Position numbers and translations under genes: made by a program
Assembly (NCBI GenBank): GCA_004352715.1
Contig: SCFE01000059.1
Coordinates: forward strand, 1,765,338-1,829,337
Direction of reading: 5' to 3'
DNA length: 64,000 nucleotides
Source: Hofstenia miamia
Taxonomy: Eukaryota; Xenacoelomorpha; Acoela
Part shown: positions 47,640 through 59,375 of the stretch, in pieces
How the letters are laid out: every line of letters begins with the position of its first letter
How positions within the stretch are numbered: the stretch's first letter is position 1
The notes under the pieces: model-generated
Told to the model about the DNA's origin: nothing
The model's database searches: none
Seen by the model: only the letters and a program-made list of their open reading frames with translations

Positions 47640-48030
47640 ATATATATATTTGTATGAAAGGAGATAAATTACTTCACACGACTGCTCATAACCTAGGATT
47701 GTATGGGAGAGAGGTCAAAGTGGAATACCTTTAGAGTCAGGGAGGTTCCATGTCATGCATTTTAGACAGTGATTCCAAATTTTGTCTAGGTCGGTACTAG
47801 GAGTAGAGCCAATTATTGAGGCCATTAGGGCTTTATAAAAAGCCCTATAAACGCAGTAAAGCCAAATAATAATTGACGGTGTGTGGGTACAACGCTTCTA
47901 TATATAATTTTTTACCAATATATGTTTTGAAGACGGTTCGTCATCACCAACAATGCATTTAAAATATATTAATATTTTTAATACAAAATAGATGTCCATA
48001 ACATGTTTGTTTTAACATAACACTTACCGT

Positions 48031-48061
<31 letters not shown>

Positions 48062-48083
48062 GCGGGGTAGAAGAAAACGAGCT
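47640..48083. other. Spacer
   Basis: Contains (TA)n tracts (one at 48031-48058) and a small hairpin, AGGGCTTTATAAAAAGCCCT, near 47827. No gene seen. Confidence 0.4.
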
Positions 48084-48292
48084 TTAGAAGAGGATCGTGG
48101 GCCACTGATAGAGGGTCAAAGAATTTGAGGCACAGCGAGAAAGGCAAAGCCTGACTTTTAAATGGCGATGAAGGAAAGGGTTATTAGAAGAGTAGATCCA
48201 GCGAAGAGTCCTGTGTAAAAGAAGATAAATATTAGTTGAGAAGAAAGAGTTGAAATACCAACACTGTGATCCATAACAAAAAACGCTAAGAC
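48084..48292 (-). pseudogene. Possible LINE RT C-terminal fragment
   Basis: An open stretch on - reads LSVFCYGSQCWYFNSFF and LLLHRTLRWIY, resembling the L-Y-G-S-E-x-W ... R-x-L-R-W-I segment of LINE reverse transcriptases. It is short, and no other motif supports it. Confidence 0.3.
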
Positions 48293-50584
48293 AATATGAC
48301 TAAAGCTACTATAATAATTAATAAAACAGAACATACATGTACATTCATATACATACCAACAAATAACATAAAAATAAAAAATGGAGATAATATTTTTAAT
48401 ACTTGTAGTTTACTAACACTAAACATTGTAGTAATTAACCAAGCAAAAATCATATTTTATCGTTGATAGTTACTTATGTTTATGTTATTCAGCGCATGCA
48501 AAGATGAAGTGACTCATTACTAGAGAATAGATGCTGTTTGCTCGGAGCGAAACTTCTTAGTTAGTGATTGCATTGCAGAACGGTGGCAGTTTTTTTAAAT
48601 TGGCAGATAAAATTATTTTTGTCAACACCCAAATACTCTATAGTGTAGGGAAATCATTAGAGACTGTTAATGCGGTATGTTTTGCTAATGCTTGGCTAAA
48701 TATAATAAATTGATTTTATTCATTACTCATTGTAAGATTGTTTTTAGAGAATTATTTTTGAATATTACGAAGATGGATTTCTAATTTCTTAGTTGACACA
48801 AGGGGATTGTCACCCCTACTTATAATTTACCTACATTATATATATCGCTAATTTATATACCAAAGAGAATATATATATTTTAACTCTTTGTTTTCGATCA
48901 TACAGGAACATTCGTATTGGATTCCGAAAGTCTGAAGTAATTTATCTCCATAAATACATAATAAACGAAGTGCACATCTAGTGTCGAAAGTAGCTTCAAA
49001 TTGTTTGCAGTTACAGAATTTGTGTATTCATCAAATAACCCAGCCTAGAAAAACGATTGTATAATAATCAGGGCAAATCACTTCAATAAAGCAAGGAGTC
49101 TCTGCATGCCTACAATAACGAAAATCACGTATGCGGTACAAGAGAGGAGCCCGAAAGTTCTCCCCTGACTTACTGACTTTAACTATCAGTTTCCAATAAC
49201 GGAAGTAATATTGAACTGTGTTAAAATACATTTTTTTCTTATTATCTGATTACATCAACCCAATGATAAATGATACGAAAGTTTTTCCAAAAATGCTCAT
49301 AATTACCCAGGAGTTAATATATTCCTCAACATTTTTGCTAAATAATTCAATTTTGTGGTAATTTCAAAGTTGTATCGTTTGCACACAGACGTAATAAGCT
49401 TCGCAACTAGTTATTTGATTCGCAGCTGAGATAACATACATTATAGCACAAATATTTTTGATTTCACAAAGACGCAGAGCCGTACACACAGTAAGCAAAA
49501 TTTATAAGGTTGAGGTTAGACTAGACGATGCACCTGTTGACCGTTGATGCAATTTAAATGCCAAAAGGATTCATCGTTAGTAAGTGGTTAGACTGACCGA
49601 CTCATCCACTCCATACCAAACTCACTTGTTTGTCACCATTCAATAACAAACATTGGAAATGAATTTCGGTTTATAATAATAACTTTTCAAAAGTAACTTT
49701 AAGTGAATATCTAACATTTAAATTTTTGAATAACAAAATCAATGTGAGCGAAAATTTTTTTGCAAGCATTTGCAATACATATACACTCTATTCATAGGAA
49801 TCACAGCTAAAAAATATCAACGATCAATATTAATTCTGACATTTCTGGAAATTAATATGCAGCGATATTGGTAATTTTCGGTTTTTGTGATGTTATACCA
49901 ACAATAATATTTATCTGCTATGTAAAGATAAATGCGAGATGATACTATTTGACAGAGAAATTTAAGAATCATAATGACCGAACCATTAAGGCATGGTTCA
50001 CCTTATGTAATTCTCACAAAAAGAATGAGTGCGTATAATTTCAATGATTAATTATTGCGAAATTATGTTTCGATTTTGATATTGGGTAAATAATATATTC
50101 TGGCAATGTATTTTTCTTTGACTTTAAATACTTTGATTTATCAGTAGTTGAGATTTTGCCTGCAGGACCCCATAATTTGAATTTCGGAAAAGTTATTCTA
50201 AAAGTAAAAATCAAATGATTTATGCGGACGAAACTGTTTAATATTGTTAAAGTAAATATTGCTATTTGCTACTGAATTGGGTAGTGTTTAAGGAGTTTCG
50301 AATTCTAGTCTGAAATTGAAATATAAAACTATCATATTTTCAGTTCAGGTCCCGTACCGCCAAATAAAAACTGATTTCACAGGTCTCTCATGTAGAGTCA
50401 CTCGGGGCCTTATTATTTTTTCGGCACTCTGGAATAGTGTTATGTCTTTTGACATTTTGATTCTTTTTGATTCGCTGCTACCTTATTTGTATCAATTTCT
50501 TTTAATCAATTTTGGAATTTCGAGTGTAGTTAATTCGATAGTATTAGTTTTTGTCCCCTCGATTTAAATTACTTGTGATTGCTC
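48293..50584. other. Non-coding stretch
   Basis: AT-rich. A 66-codon open frame on - (49031-49231, containing RAPLLYRIRDFRYCRHAETP) is the only coding-like hint and is not recognised. Confidence 0.4.
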
Positions 50585-50891
50585 GTTTAACTGGGAAGAT
50601 ACAACAAGTTCGTAAAATATATGTTCGTATTGAAAAAAATTTAAGTTCGTATTTTATAAGTTCGTAAACATGTTCGTAAAATATAAGTTCGTATTATTAA
50701 AGTTCTTATAATAGTTCGTAAGTTATAAGTTCGTATTATTTAATTTAATATATTAGTTCGTAAAATATAAGTTCGTATATATATATTTTGTATATATATA
50801 TATTTTATGACGTTTTAAATCAGATAAAAAATGACGTAATAATTCTTTAATGGAAGAAATTTGAAGTTCCCGAAAAAATTCTCACCTCTAT

Positions 50892-51005
50892 GTGTATCAA
50901 TCTTTTTTATATATTAAGGATTATGTTAAAGATAACGTAATATATTATAATTGTCAAATGCTTCGGAGTTGCAGAGAGCGTGCTAAAAGCTGCCAGAGCA
51001 TTTTA
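50892..51005 (+). CDS. Possible FLYWCH-type zinc finger inside the inverted-repeat element
   Basis: A + frame contains YIKDYVKDNVIYYNCQMLRS and then CRERAKS. The spacing Y-Y-x-C-x5-C-R-x-R follows the Y-W-x-C-x(n)-C-x-A-R half of FLYWCH fingers, which occur in animal Mutator-like transposases. The final H-x-H is not seen in this frame, and the gap starts 120 bases later, so this is tentative. Confidence 0.35.
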
Positions 51006-51125
51006 ACGTTATTGGAAATGCACAGGTGCATAAATTTTACATTAAACTATCTAATAAATTACATAATAAAAATAGTGTATGGCAAATTAAGTTTAGTCAT
51101 GGCCAACAAGTTGAAGAAATCGAAA

Positions 51126-51682
51126 NNNNNNNNNNNNNNNNNNNNNNNNNNNNNNNNNNNNNNNNNNNNNNNNNNNNNNNNNNNNNNNNNNNNNNNNNNN
51201 NNNNNNNNNNNNNNNNNNNNNNNNNNNNNNNNNNNNNNNNNNNNNNNNNNNNNNNNNNNNNNNNNNNNNNNNNNNNNNNNNNNNNNNNNNNNNNNNNNNN
51301 NNNNNNNNNNNNNNNNNNNNNNNNNNNNNNNNNNNNNNNNNNNNNNNNNNNNNNNNNNNNNNNNNNNNNNNNNNNNNNNNNNNNNNNNNNNNNNNNNNNN
51401 NNNNNNNNNNNNNNNNNNNNNNNNNNNNNNNNNNNNNNNNNNNNNNNNNNNNNNNNNNNNNNNNNNNNNNNNNNNNNNNNNNNNNNNNNNNNNNNNNNNN
51501 NNNNNNNNNNNNNNNNNNNNNNNNNNNNNNNNNNNNNNNNNNNNNNNNNNNNNNNNNNNNNNNNNNNNNNNNNNNNNNNNNNNNNNNNNNNNNNNNNNNN
51601 NNNNNNNNNNNNNNNNNNNNNNNNNNNNNNNNNNNNNNNNNNNNNNNNNNNNNNNNNNNNNNNNNNNNNNNNNNNNNNNNNN
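51126..51682. other. Sequence gap (557 N)
   Basis: Unresolved bases inside the inverted-repeat element. Confidence 1.
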
Positions 51683-52199
51683 GAGTCAGGCATTATCAAA
51701 AATTTCATGTACCTGAAAGCTAAAAATTATCATTTCGTAAACACAAACCCTTCTTATATTAATTGTTTTTTAACTCGTGTACTTTCCATTGTACGAAGAG
51801 TAGAAATTCAGCTATTTAGTTATAGAATAAATATTAGCCATATTCGATTTGAATAACTTAACGAACTTAAATTTTACGAACAAATATACGAACATATATT
51901 TACGAACTTAAATTTTACGAACAAATATACGAACTTATATTTACGAACTTAAATTTTACGAACACAAATTTTACGAACTTATACAGCATTCCCGTTTAAC
52001 TTTGCGAGGGAAACTGTGCTTTGAAATTGTAAACAAGTCAGGTAATAAGTTACAGATTTTTGTAATAAATATCTGAGACAATGTAGCAAAGCGCACAATA
52101 AATTCGGCTTCCTTCTATTGCGTTTGATCTTTTGCAATTATTTATTTACTAACGCCCTTTAGATTTCGTCGATCAAAGATTTGTTAATGATAATTATTG

Positions 52200-52717
52200 T
52201 GTAAGATCCGGCGACAATTCGGGAGGAAACTGCACCAGGTCTAGGGCGACAAATAGCTCTTTAACGATGACAGCCCAAATCGTGACCGCTTTAGGTTACG
52301 GTTAGGTGTAGGGAATAACATCTTCTATTCGATCTGTTCGTACTTGCACTAAAATTAACACCTTGCAAATATACTATGACATTGGCGAACGTGGTTGCAC
52401 AGCAATTATGTGCCTGTTATTTATTATTTATTTGCATGAGCTGAGATAAGAGAACTCTGAGATAAATTGTTTATTGAACTAGAAATTACAACTAGAGACA
52501 CACAATTAGCACCTTGGCGAGTAAGGATGCCGTGTGAGTTGGTCACTGCTTTTGGAATGGAATTTCTTTATTTGTTAGGAAATTGGTGAACCACCAACGC
52601 AACTGTTCTGTTGGAATGCGGGTGGCTCTCTGCTATGGTAGACTTTGCAACCTTCGATTTAAACTCTTGAGTAACCCAGTACCGCTAAAGTAGCTAGAGC
52701 TCCCCCGCGATTCTACA
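52200..52717 (+). repeat. Gypsy-2 5' LTR
   Basis: Begins TGTAAGATCCGGCGAC and ends CCCCCGCGATTCTACA. It differs in sequence and length from the Gypsy-1 LTR. Confidence 0.75.
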
Positions 52718-52736
52718 TGGTGACCCTGACGTGATT
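52718..52736 (+). other. Gypsy-2 primer-binding site, tRNA-Trp-like
   Basis: TGGTGACCCTGACGTGATT lies directly after the LTR. From memory of the animal tRNA-Trp 3' end it is complementary with about one mismatch. Confidence 0.55.
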
Positions 52737-53233
52737 ATGGACAAATTAGGGTGTCAGTTAAACTCTCTACTCTATTCTGTTGAAGTTGCCGATGTGGTCA
52801 CTTGGTTTCTTTGCCTGATGATTGTGACAGAGTGCTGAGCTGTTGCTGTTTCTATATCGTACTTGGTTTTGTTCTTTCTTTTTGGTGCTAGCCAGCTGGG
52901 ATAGTCGTTTCGCCTGGCCGTGAATCAACTTCACTACCAATCGATGCATAACTTTGCCTCTTATGTTATTTTTACCGCGGTCCAGTGCTTCTGGAGCTGT
53001 CACCGAGCACCCGATGTTACTCTTACTTGTTTTGTTGTTACTTTGTTGTAGTCTCATTCTTCTAGAATTTGGATTTAACACTGTACCCTACACTGTGCTG
53101 TGTACTGTTACTTGCTTTTTGCTTCTCGAAACCTGGTTGGAATCCCTCTGGGATTGTTGGAATTGTACCCTGAAATTTCTTGCTACTTTTCTTGTTTCTT
53201 TTGCTAAATGGAATTTAGTGTTTTTTTCTCGTA

Positions 53234-54048
53234 ATGGGACTCCCACTCAGGGTCTCCCCAGTATTAGCGTTAGCAGCACCGAACATTGCTCCTCACACCA
53301 CTGGAATTAATCCTATTGCTTCTCTTTGGTCATTCGATCCCTATTTCATTCACCCACGAACGCCACCAACTCCAAACCCTCAGAATTCTGAAATTGATCA
53401 ACTTCATGCTGCCTTGGCCGAAGAAACTAGTCAATGCCTTGCTTGTGAGCAACACTTAGATTAACTTCAAGCTGAAATGCAAGAGCATGCCCGAGCCGCC
53501 CAACTGAGAGAACGTCATTTCATCGATTCGATAAATGCTCTGGAGATCCAACTCCAGACTTTGGCAATGCCTTTGCCCACTTCTCCGCTGCGACAGAGCA
53601 GCCTGCCTCATTCATTACCTCCCCAGTCGAGCCCTTCTGAGTATATCATTCACAGTGTTCTGCAAGATGCATTGGACAATTTCTCCAAACATCTCTCAGA
53701 GCAAATTTCTGAAATGATTACTGCCCCATTGTCTCTACATCCACACCAAGTACGCCACAATTCGTCTCAAGTGGAGAGCCCACTTTCACGCAGTCAGTCT
53801 TGACTCAGCCACTCCTATCTCATTTGTGTCAAGTGCGACCATTTCACCTACAGCACCTACAAGCAACAGTGTTACCCTTACCGGTGTGACTCCCTAAACT
53901 CCACCGCAGCCATGCAAATAGTCCACATCTGCTTTCAAGAGTGACCCTCGCTTTACACAATCTATATTACCTACGACTGCTGCTGGAGCAGACACTGCTA
54001 ACTTATTCAAATGTCACTCAATATTACCAAAATTTACTGGAAAGATTG
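53234..54048 (+). pseudogene. Gypsy-2 gag remnant
   Basis: ATG 53234 opens MGLPLRVSPVLALAAPN. A TAA at 53462 and later shifts break it. It has the coiled-coil region EIDQLHAALAEETSQ and QLRERHFIDSINALEIQLQ, and ends at LPKFTGKID (about 54019-54045), which in Gypsy-1 is mid-gag. The zinc knuckle is gone. Confidence 0.65.
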
Positions 54049-55204
54049 ACGAGATCTCTCATGGGATTCTTGAATTACTATGGCGCCTTTATCTCGGAGT
54101 TAGCTACTACCTACTACGGCACAACATCAAGTTTAGAGCTAGAGCAAGCAAGAAGAGCTCAATAATCTCAAGAAAGAACTTAGAAAAATTCCCAGCCTAA
54201 ACACACCAGACTATTTGAAGGAATTTCTCATCTATTGTGACGCTAGTTCTGTTGCTATCAGTGGTGTGCTCAGCCAGATAATTGATGGGAAAGAGAGCAC
54301 CATCCAATACTTTAGCCGCAAACTCCGTAACACCAAGCTCAATTATGGCGTGACCAAGTCTGAGATGCTCACCTTAGTTGAGAGCTTGAAGAAGTTTTGC
54401 TTCTTCATCTTGGGTCGCCAATTTACGGTGTGCACTTACAACTCAGTGCTGGCATGGCTAAAGAAATTTTCCGGGGACAAGTCTAACATCATTGCCCAAT
54501 GGATAGAGTATCTGAATGACTTTACTTTTTTGATCAAACATCGTCCAGGGAGACTGCACAACAACGCAAGTTATGAGCGCAATCTCGGCAAGCCACCCGG
54601 AGAGAAGACACCATTCGGCTTTATCACATTCAGCGATTATGAGTGTCTGCCTGAGATTAACGCAGACCAAAATGGAAACAAGATCCTCCCTATTTTGGTG
54701 AAGGAAGAAGTCACGGAAAAGGAAATCGTGAATCATCAGCAGCACAATAAAGTACTAAGTGAGATCACAGCCAAGTTGAACAATGACAGCTATATACTCA
54801 GCCCTGTTGCTAACAGATATTTCCGGCGTTTTAACTGGAAGCTCACTGAGGCAGGCCTACTTTACGCACGAAGACAGAACAGTCGATTAGCAGTTCCTGA
54901 GTACTTTCACAAAGATTTAGTATGGAAAATACATGAGAAAGGCCACTTTACAAAATACGCTCAACTCATCCCCCTTGACAGCACTACCACTGAGGTTATC
55001 AGAGAAAAAGTGGTCAAAGAATGGGTCTTCAAGTTCGGGCCTATGGAGTGCCTAATCTCAGATCATGGCGCTCAATTCAAGAACTACCTTATGGAAACCC
55101 TAATGAAGGACCTCGAGATCCTGCATGAATTTACCACCACGTACGGAATTTACCACAGTCTAATGGAGTGGTCGAGCAGCTTAATCATACCGTTATCAAG
55201 TTAA
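54049..55204 (+). pseudogene. Gypsy-2 RT tail, RNase H and broken integrase
   Basis: After the junction come LMGFLNYYGAFISELA (end of RT) and, in 54215-55204, RNase H (IYCDASSVAISGVLS, YFSRKLRNTKLNYGV) and the spacer to the integrase finger (HEKGHF). The frame then jumps to TKYAQLIPLDST, so the CxxC part and the first catalytic Asp are deleted. LISDHGAQF keeps the second Asp. A shift near 55150 removes the catalytic Glu. Confidence 0.7.
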
Positions 55205-55395
55205 TCCAAGTTGCCCTTGCCCACGCAGCTGGCAGGAATTGGAAACGTGTCATTGAGGCAGTGTAATACTTCTATAACACCGCCATGCACACAACTATTA
55301 AGGTTAGTCCTTTTAAGGCCATGTTTGGCTGAGAGGAAGGTACGCCCCTTTCGATTAAGTTTCCGGATTACAACAAACTTACATTAGAGAATTTT

Positions 55396-55893
55396 GTGAA
55401 CCATATGTTACATGAATTTCAAGAAGTACATTTAACTATCTGTCGGAATACTAATCAATCTGTTATTCGTCAAAGGCGGAATTTCAATCGCAAGTTGTAT
55501 GGCAAACCTCACATAGTTGGAGACAAAGTTTTTGCATACTTTCCTCGCCAGATCACCAATGCACATCAGGTGCGAAAGCTTGCCACCAATTGGCAGGGTC
55601 TATTCACTATCACAAAGGTGTTAGATCACCATCAATATCTGTTAAATAATGTCATCCACTTTCAACGACTCAAACAAACCATTAAGGATATTAGTAATGT
55701 TGTCATTGACCCTAATAGTGAATTTTCACTTGTCAACGATGGAGTAAATGAATTTGAGAATTATGCTAACCTCACCAAATGTGAGGAAGACGACCTCTCT
55801 GAGGTCGAGTACGATACTAATCCCAGTAATAGTAGCAACATTATTGCTACTCGAATTTTGCCTAAACGCAAAGTTAATAATAATAATCAATGA
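55396..55893 (+). pseudogene. Gypsy-2 integrase C-terminus
   Basis: Reads ICRNTNQSVIRQRRNFNRKL, GDKVFAYFPR, KLATNWQGLFTITKVLDHHQ and HFQRLKQTIKDISNV, colinear with Gypsy-1. The last codons (AAT AAT AAT AAT CAA TGA) come from the tail of the inserted LINE, so the natural end is lost. Confidence 0.7.
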
Positions 55894-56744
55894 CTATTTA
55901 GCCGCTGAAGGCATACACAACAAAAAAACAAGTCGTTTTACGGCAGTGAGGACAGTCACAGGAGATGAAATAGGAGCAAATGGAAGAGTAGGCGAAGTTG
56001 GAGAAGGGCTCAACAAAGAGGAAAGCCATCAAAAATTTCTTGAAGCTCAGTGGCGGAGAAAAGAAATCAATTGCTGTTGGAGGATTGAGAGTCAAGATGT
56101 AATTAGCAGCAGTATAAGCACGATTGAAAAACGAGTGAAGGGTATGATGTTTTTGTACGACGAATGGAGAAAGTGAAAACATCATCAGAGTTAATGCAGC
56201 AGGAATTAGAGAACTTAATGAAATCAAAAGGATCAAGATCCAATTTGCGAGTCAGTAGTTGATTGAACAGAAAGAGATTACAGGCATGGAAGTAGAGTGA
56301 AAGCGGGAGAGTGGGGAATTTCAGCAGAGCGTCTTTATAGGCCAAAGAGGAAATCCATTTGAAAGCGCGTTTCTGGAAACGTTCCATGGAGTGGAACAAA
56401 GCAAAAGAAGGCCACCAAGAAGGAGATGCGTAGAGAAGAATGGCACAAGGAATGGACTTAAACAAAGAGAGTTCCACAGCGGAAGGGGTATTAAAAGGAA
56501 CATTACAGGAAAGGGCAAATACACATATCCAGTCCAATTTAAGTTTGCAGCAAGTTGAACTCCAAGATGAGTGTGATGAGGAGCAAAGTTCACAGGTAGA
56601 GGCAAATCAGAAGGGGGAGCCACAGAAAAGGAAATACCACATGTCCTGGTAGTGCTAAAATAGAGATGGTTAACAGAGGACCAAGTAGACAAGTGCTCAA
56701 GATCAGAAAAAATGTTCAAAGCAAAAGACCAACCAAAATCAAAA
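55873..56744 (-). mobile_element. 5'-truncated LINE inserted in Gypsy-2
   Basis: On -: WSSVNHLYFSTTRTCGISFS and HLGVQLAANLNWTG (after-palm region), then LLYASPSWWPSFALFHSMER and FQKRAFKWISSLAYKDALL, and FSPFVVQKHHTLHSFFNRA. It ends after the stop in a short (ATT)n tail at the Gypsy-2 side, typical of LINE 3' ends. The frame shifts at least twice. It replaces about 480 bp of the 3' LTR. Confidence 0.65.
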
Positions 56745-56781
56745 ACCGCTAGAGTAGCCAGAGCTCCCCCGCGATTCTACA

Positions 56782-58055
56782 GTAATTTCTAAAGTTGTAG
56801 TTAATCGAACATAATCGCCAACTGTCATAATGGAAGATTTCAACATAGATATTTTGATATCTTTATCAATTACTTCTTTATATTTCCGTATTTTAATAAA
56901 TGAAGTCACAAGATCACAAAATAATCGAGAATGTTCATGTATAGACCACATACTGACGAATATTATTTCTGAACTATTGATTTAGTTTGCCTTCTGGAAG
57001 ACGTATTTACAGATCATATATCTATTTCGTTAGGATGTAATATAAATTATAGCCAGCTTCAAAAATAAAATTTCATACTTTACATTTATCACTCAGAACA
57101 AAAATTACTAAACTGTTTATGTAAGTGAGTATACAAATGCCAACAATGCCTGTTCGATTTTAGTATTAAAAACAATAAATTTAAGTGTTCTAAAATTAAA
57201 AATGGTCCTAAGAGTAACTTAAAAATTAATAATTCAATTAAAAACTTAATAACTAACGAAATATTGCTTACAAAAAGTATAAAATGAATAATTGTCAAGA
57301 AAATCATATTAAATTTTGTAATATTAGAAATAGGGTTGTTTCAAATATGCAAAATTCTAAGCGTAGTTATTATACTAAAAAATTGAATTATTTTTCAAAA
57401 GGTCCAAACCTCAGCCTTAGCTGAAGAGCAACACTACTGAGTGCAATTGGAAATTCCATTAGTTAAAAATGCATTCTAAAATTGTATTTACTTAGAACAT
57501 TTAAACTCAAAATGCAATATTCATTCATCAAAAATTAATGAAATTATTATTGCATTTAATACACCAAACAAACAATAACCTTTTAATCCTTAATTTAAAA
57601 AAATAATGAATTTCCACTTTCCTTTGAGAGATATATTTCGAATTTAAATATAGTTTAATGCACTTAACAGGAGCGTACATAATAATTAGCAAGCAACTGT
57701 TAGAAAATCAAAGACAACGTTAAATAACATTACATTTTCAAGAACGTTGTGGCAAATTTAAAATGTCAAATATAGTAAATACCAAAATCAAACAATATCG
57801 AATATACCGAAAGTTTCGGTCCGAAACACAAGAGCTTGTTTAAGTCAAAGTATACACTCCCAAATACAATTTCGGAAATGCGGAAATTTTTTGAGAATCA
57901 AAGTTGGGAATGCGAACCAAACCTAAGCGGCATAGACAATTCCAATGGGAGGACTCGCAAAAAAGGGATGGTTTGAGTAAAAGAGAAATTTAATGTTATT
58001 TAGGTACCACGTGATAACGTCAATTTAGTTAAGAAATATAAAATATTAAAATTGT
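56782..58055. other. Spacer
   Basis: AT-rich with no recognised gene. The part from about 57849 is the 3' flank of the FLYWCH exon and recurs at 61327. Confidence 0.4.
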
Positions 58056-58158
58056 TTAAAACATTACAACAGAAGGAAGCTGCGTCACTGCCTCATTCGA
58101 TAGGCCTCCAATTTGAGATTTCACAAAGTTCGTGGCCGACATGCCTGATGTAAGAAAT
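57849..58158. repeat. 310-bp block repeated at 61327-61636
   Basis: Begins TATACACTCCCAAATACAAT in both places and stays near-identical (a few substitutions, such as TTGAGATTT versus TTGTGATTT) until the second copy meets the 1000-N gap. It is either a segmental duplication or unmerged contig ends. Confidence 0.8.
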
Positions 58159-58346
58159 TTCTTCTTCATCGAAAACTTTGCTTTTTTTGCGGCAATTAAT
58201 GCAGCTTGTTTTTCATGGTTGTGCTGTTCTAAAATAAAATAGTTTTGTAAACCTTAAAAAAGTAGTACTAGTTAAGGAAAATCGTTCTTCATGAACTATT
58301 CCTCTACCAGGGCATCCTTTTTTACAACAGCGCCAATATTCCGTTC
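58056..58346 (-). CDS. FLYWCH-type zinc-finger gene, last two exons
   Basis: Exon 58269-58346 (after TTTTTTTAG) encodes TEYWRCCKKGCPGRGIVHEE and RFSLT. Exon 58056-58228 (after ATTTTAG) begins QHNHEKQAALIAAKKAKF and ends LSNEAVTQLPSVVMF, TAA. Joining at the weak donor GTACTA in phase 1 gives FSLTKQHNH, so the finger has Y-W-x-C...C-x-G-R...H-N-H as in FLYWCH domains. The N-terminal exon or exons are not found. Such fingers occur both in host DNA-binding proteins and in Mutator-like transposases. A copy of the first exon is at 59079-59157. Confidence 0.5.
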
Positions 58347-59371
58347 CTAAAAAAACCCTAAATAATTTTAAAAACAAAAACAAGAGTACCAAGATTGTGT
58401 GAGCTTTTTCCGTAAATAAAGTTGTTATTGACAAGTAATTTTGAATTTTTGTTAGAATAAATGTATTCCATTAATTAAGGCTATTTAACAGAGTAAATAA
58501 ACATGGGCGCCGCCATTTAAATTGGGAGTTTTTGCAATTGGGAGTTTTTGACGGACACCACGTTAAAGGCACCAATTAGTACATTTCTCCTCTTTTTTCT
58601 GTTCAGAAGACAGCACTCGATAGCAATTGAATATTACTCTAGAGGGTATTTTGAATTGGGAATCAAGAATACAGATAGCTTCATCAATAGTAGTCAGGTT
58701 TTGCAACATTGGAAAAAGACTGGAACCAGCACAAAAGTGTAAAAGCATGAGTTTATGCAATTATGCACATCCTCCACAATTTTGTTAATAAACAGTAAAT
58801 TGACAAAGCATGGTTTCCACTAGTTCCATTGCTCCAAATCTGGGTTAGGTGGTAATTCAGGCAGAAAAAACTTCATTTCTTCTAGAATAAAATTGTTGTG
58901 TTTAGAAAATCCTCTACTATCAGTATTTAGCTCTTATTCTATCATACATGCCTATCCTTGAGAGTATTCATTTCATTAATTCATATTCATCAGCATTTTG
59001 TTTCCCTAAACTGGTAGTTCTCTTCTGTATATAACTGAATATGTCTATAATNTTTTGTAAACCTTAAAAAAGTAGTACTAGTTAAGGAAAATCGTTCTTC
59101 ATGAACTATTCCTCTACCAGGGCATCCTTTTTTACAACAGCGCCAATATTCCGTTCCTAAGAAAAACCCTAAATAATTTTAAAAACAAAAACAAGAGTAC
59201 CAAGATTGTGTGAGCTTTTTCCGTAAATAAAGTTGTTATTGACAAGTAATTTTGAATTTTTGTTAGAATAAATGTATTCCATTAATTAAGGCTATTTAAC
59301 AGAGTAAATAAACATGGGCGCCGCCATTTAAATTGGGAGTTTTTGCAATTGGGAGTTTTTGACGGACACCA
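58243..59371. repeat. Direct duplication around the lone N at 59052
   Basis: 58243-58560 recurs at 59053-59371 with one inserted base. The second copy starts right after an N. It includes the FLYWCH exon, so apparent extra copies of that exon are suspect. Confidence 0.8.
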
Positions 59372-59375
59372 ATCT

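Larger units (their letters stand above)
50585..52000. mobile_element. Long-inverted-repeat element built of TTCGTA units
   Basis: The left arm (about 50609-50785) has ten TTCGTA copies, mostly as AGTTCGTAAAATATA or AGTTCGTATTAT variants. The right arm (about 51856-51984) has eight TACGAA copies, its reverse complement. Outside them the tips GTTTAACTGGGAA (50585) and, on the other strand, GTTAAACGGGAA (ending 52000) also match. So it is a foldback-like or Mutator-like element with sub-repeated terminal inverted repeats. A 557-N gap hides the middle. No target duplication was seen. Confidence 0.6.
52200..56781 (+). mobile_element. Gypsy-2: deleted Ty3/Gypsy element
   Basis: It has a complete 5' LTR (52200-52717), a primer site, gag start, a gag-to-RT deletion junction, RNase H, a deleted integrase and its C-terminus. 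Only the last 37 bases of the 3' LTR remain (56745-56781, matching 52681-52717). A LINE fragment on - occupies the missing part. Its proteins resemble Gypsy-1. No target duplication, as expected after loss of one end. Confidence 0.8.

Noticed and set aside
49031-49231. 66-codon frame on - as a gene or exon
   Set aside because: No homology recognised and no clear splice signals at sensible positions.
50600-51990. CRISPR array from the repeated TTCGTA words
   Set aside because: Units are short, irregularly spaced, inverted between the two sides, and the contig is clearly from an animal.
52767-53310. Frames of about 100 codons upstream of Gypsy-2 gag
   Set aside because: They lie in the leader between primer site and gag, overlap each other on both strands and show no domain.
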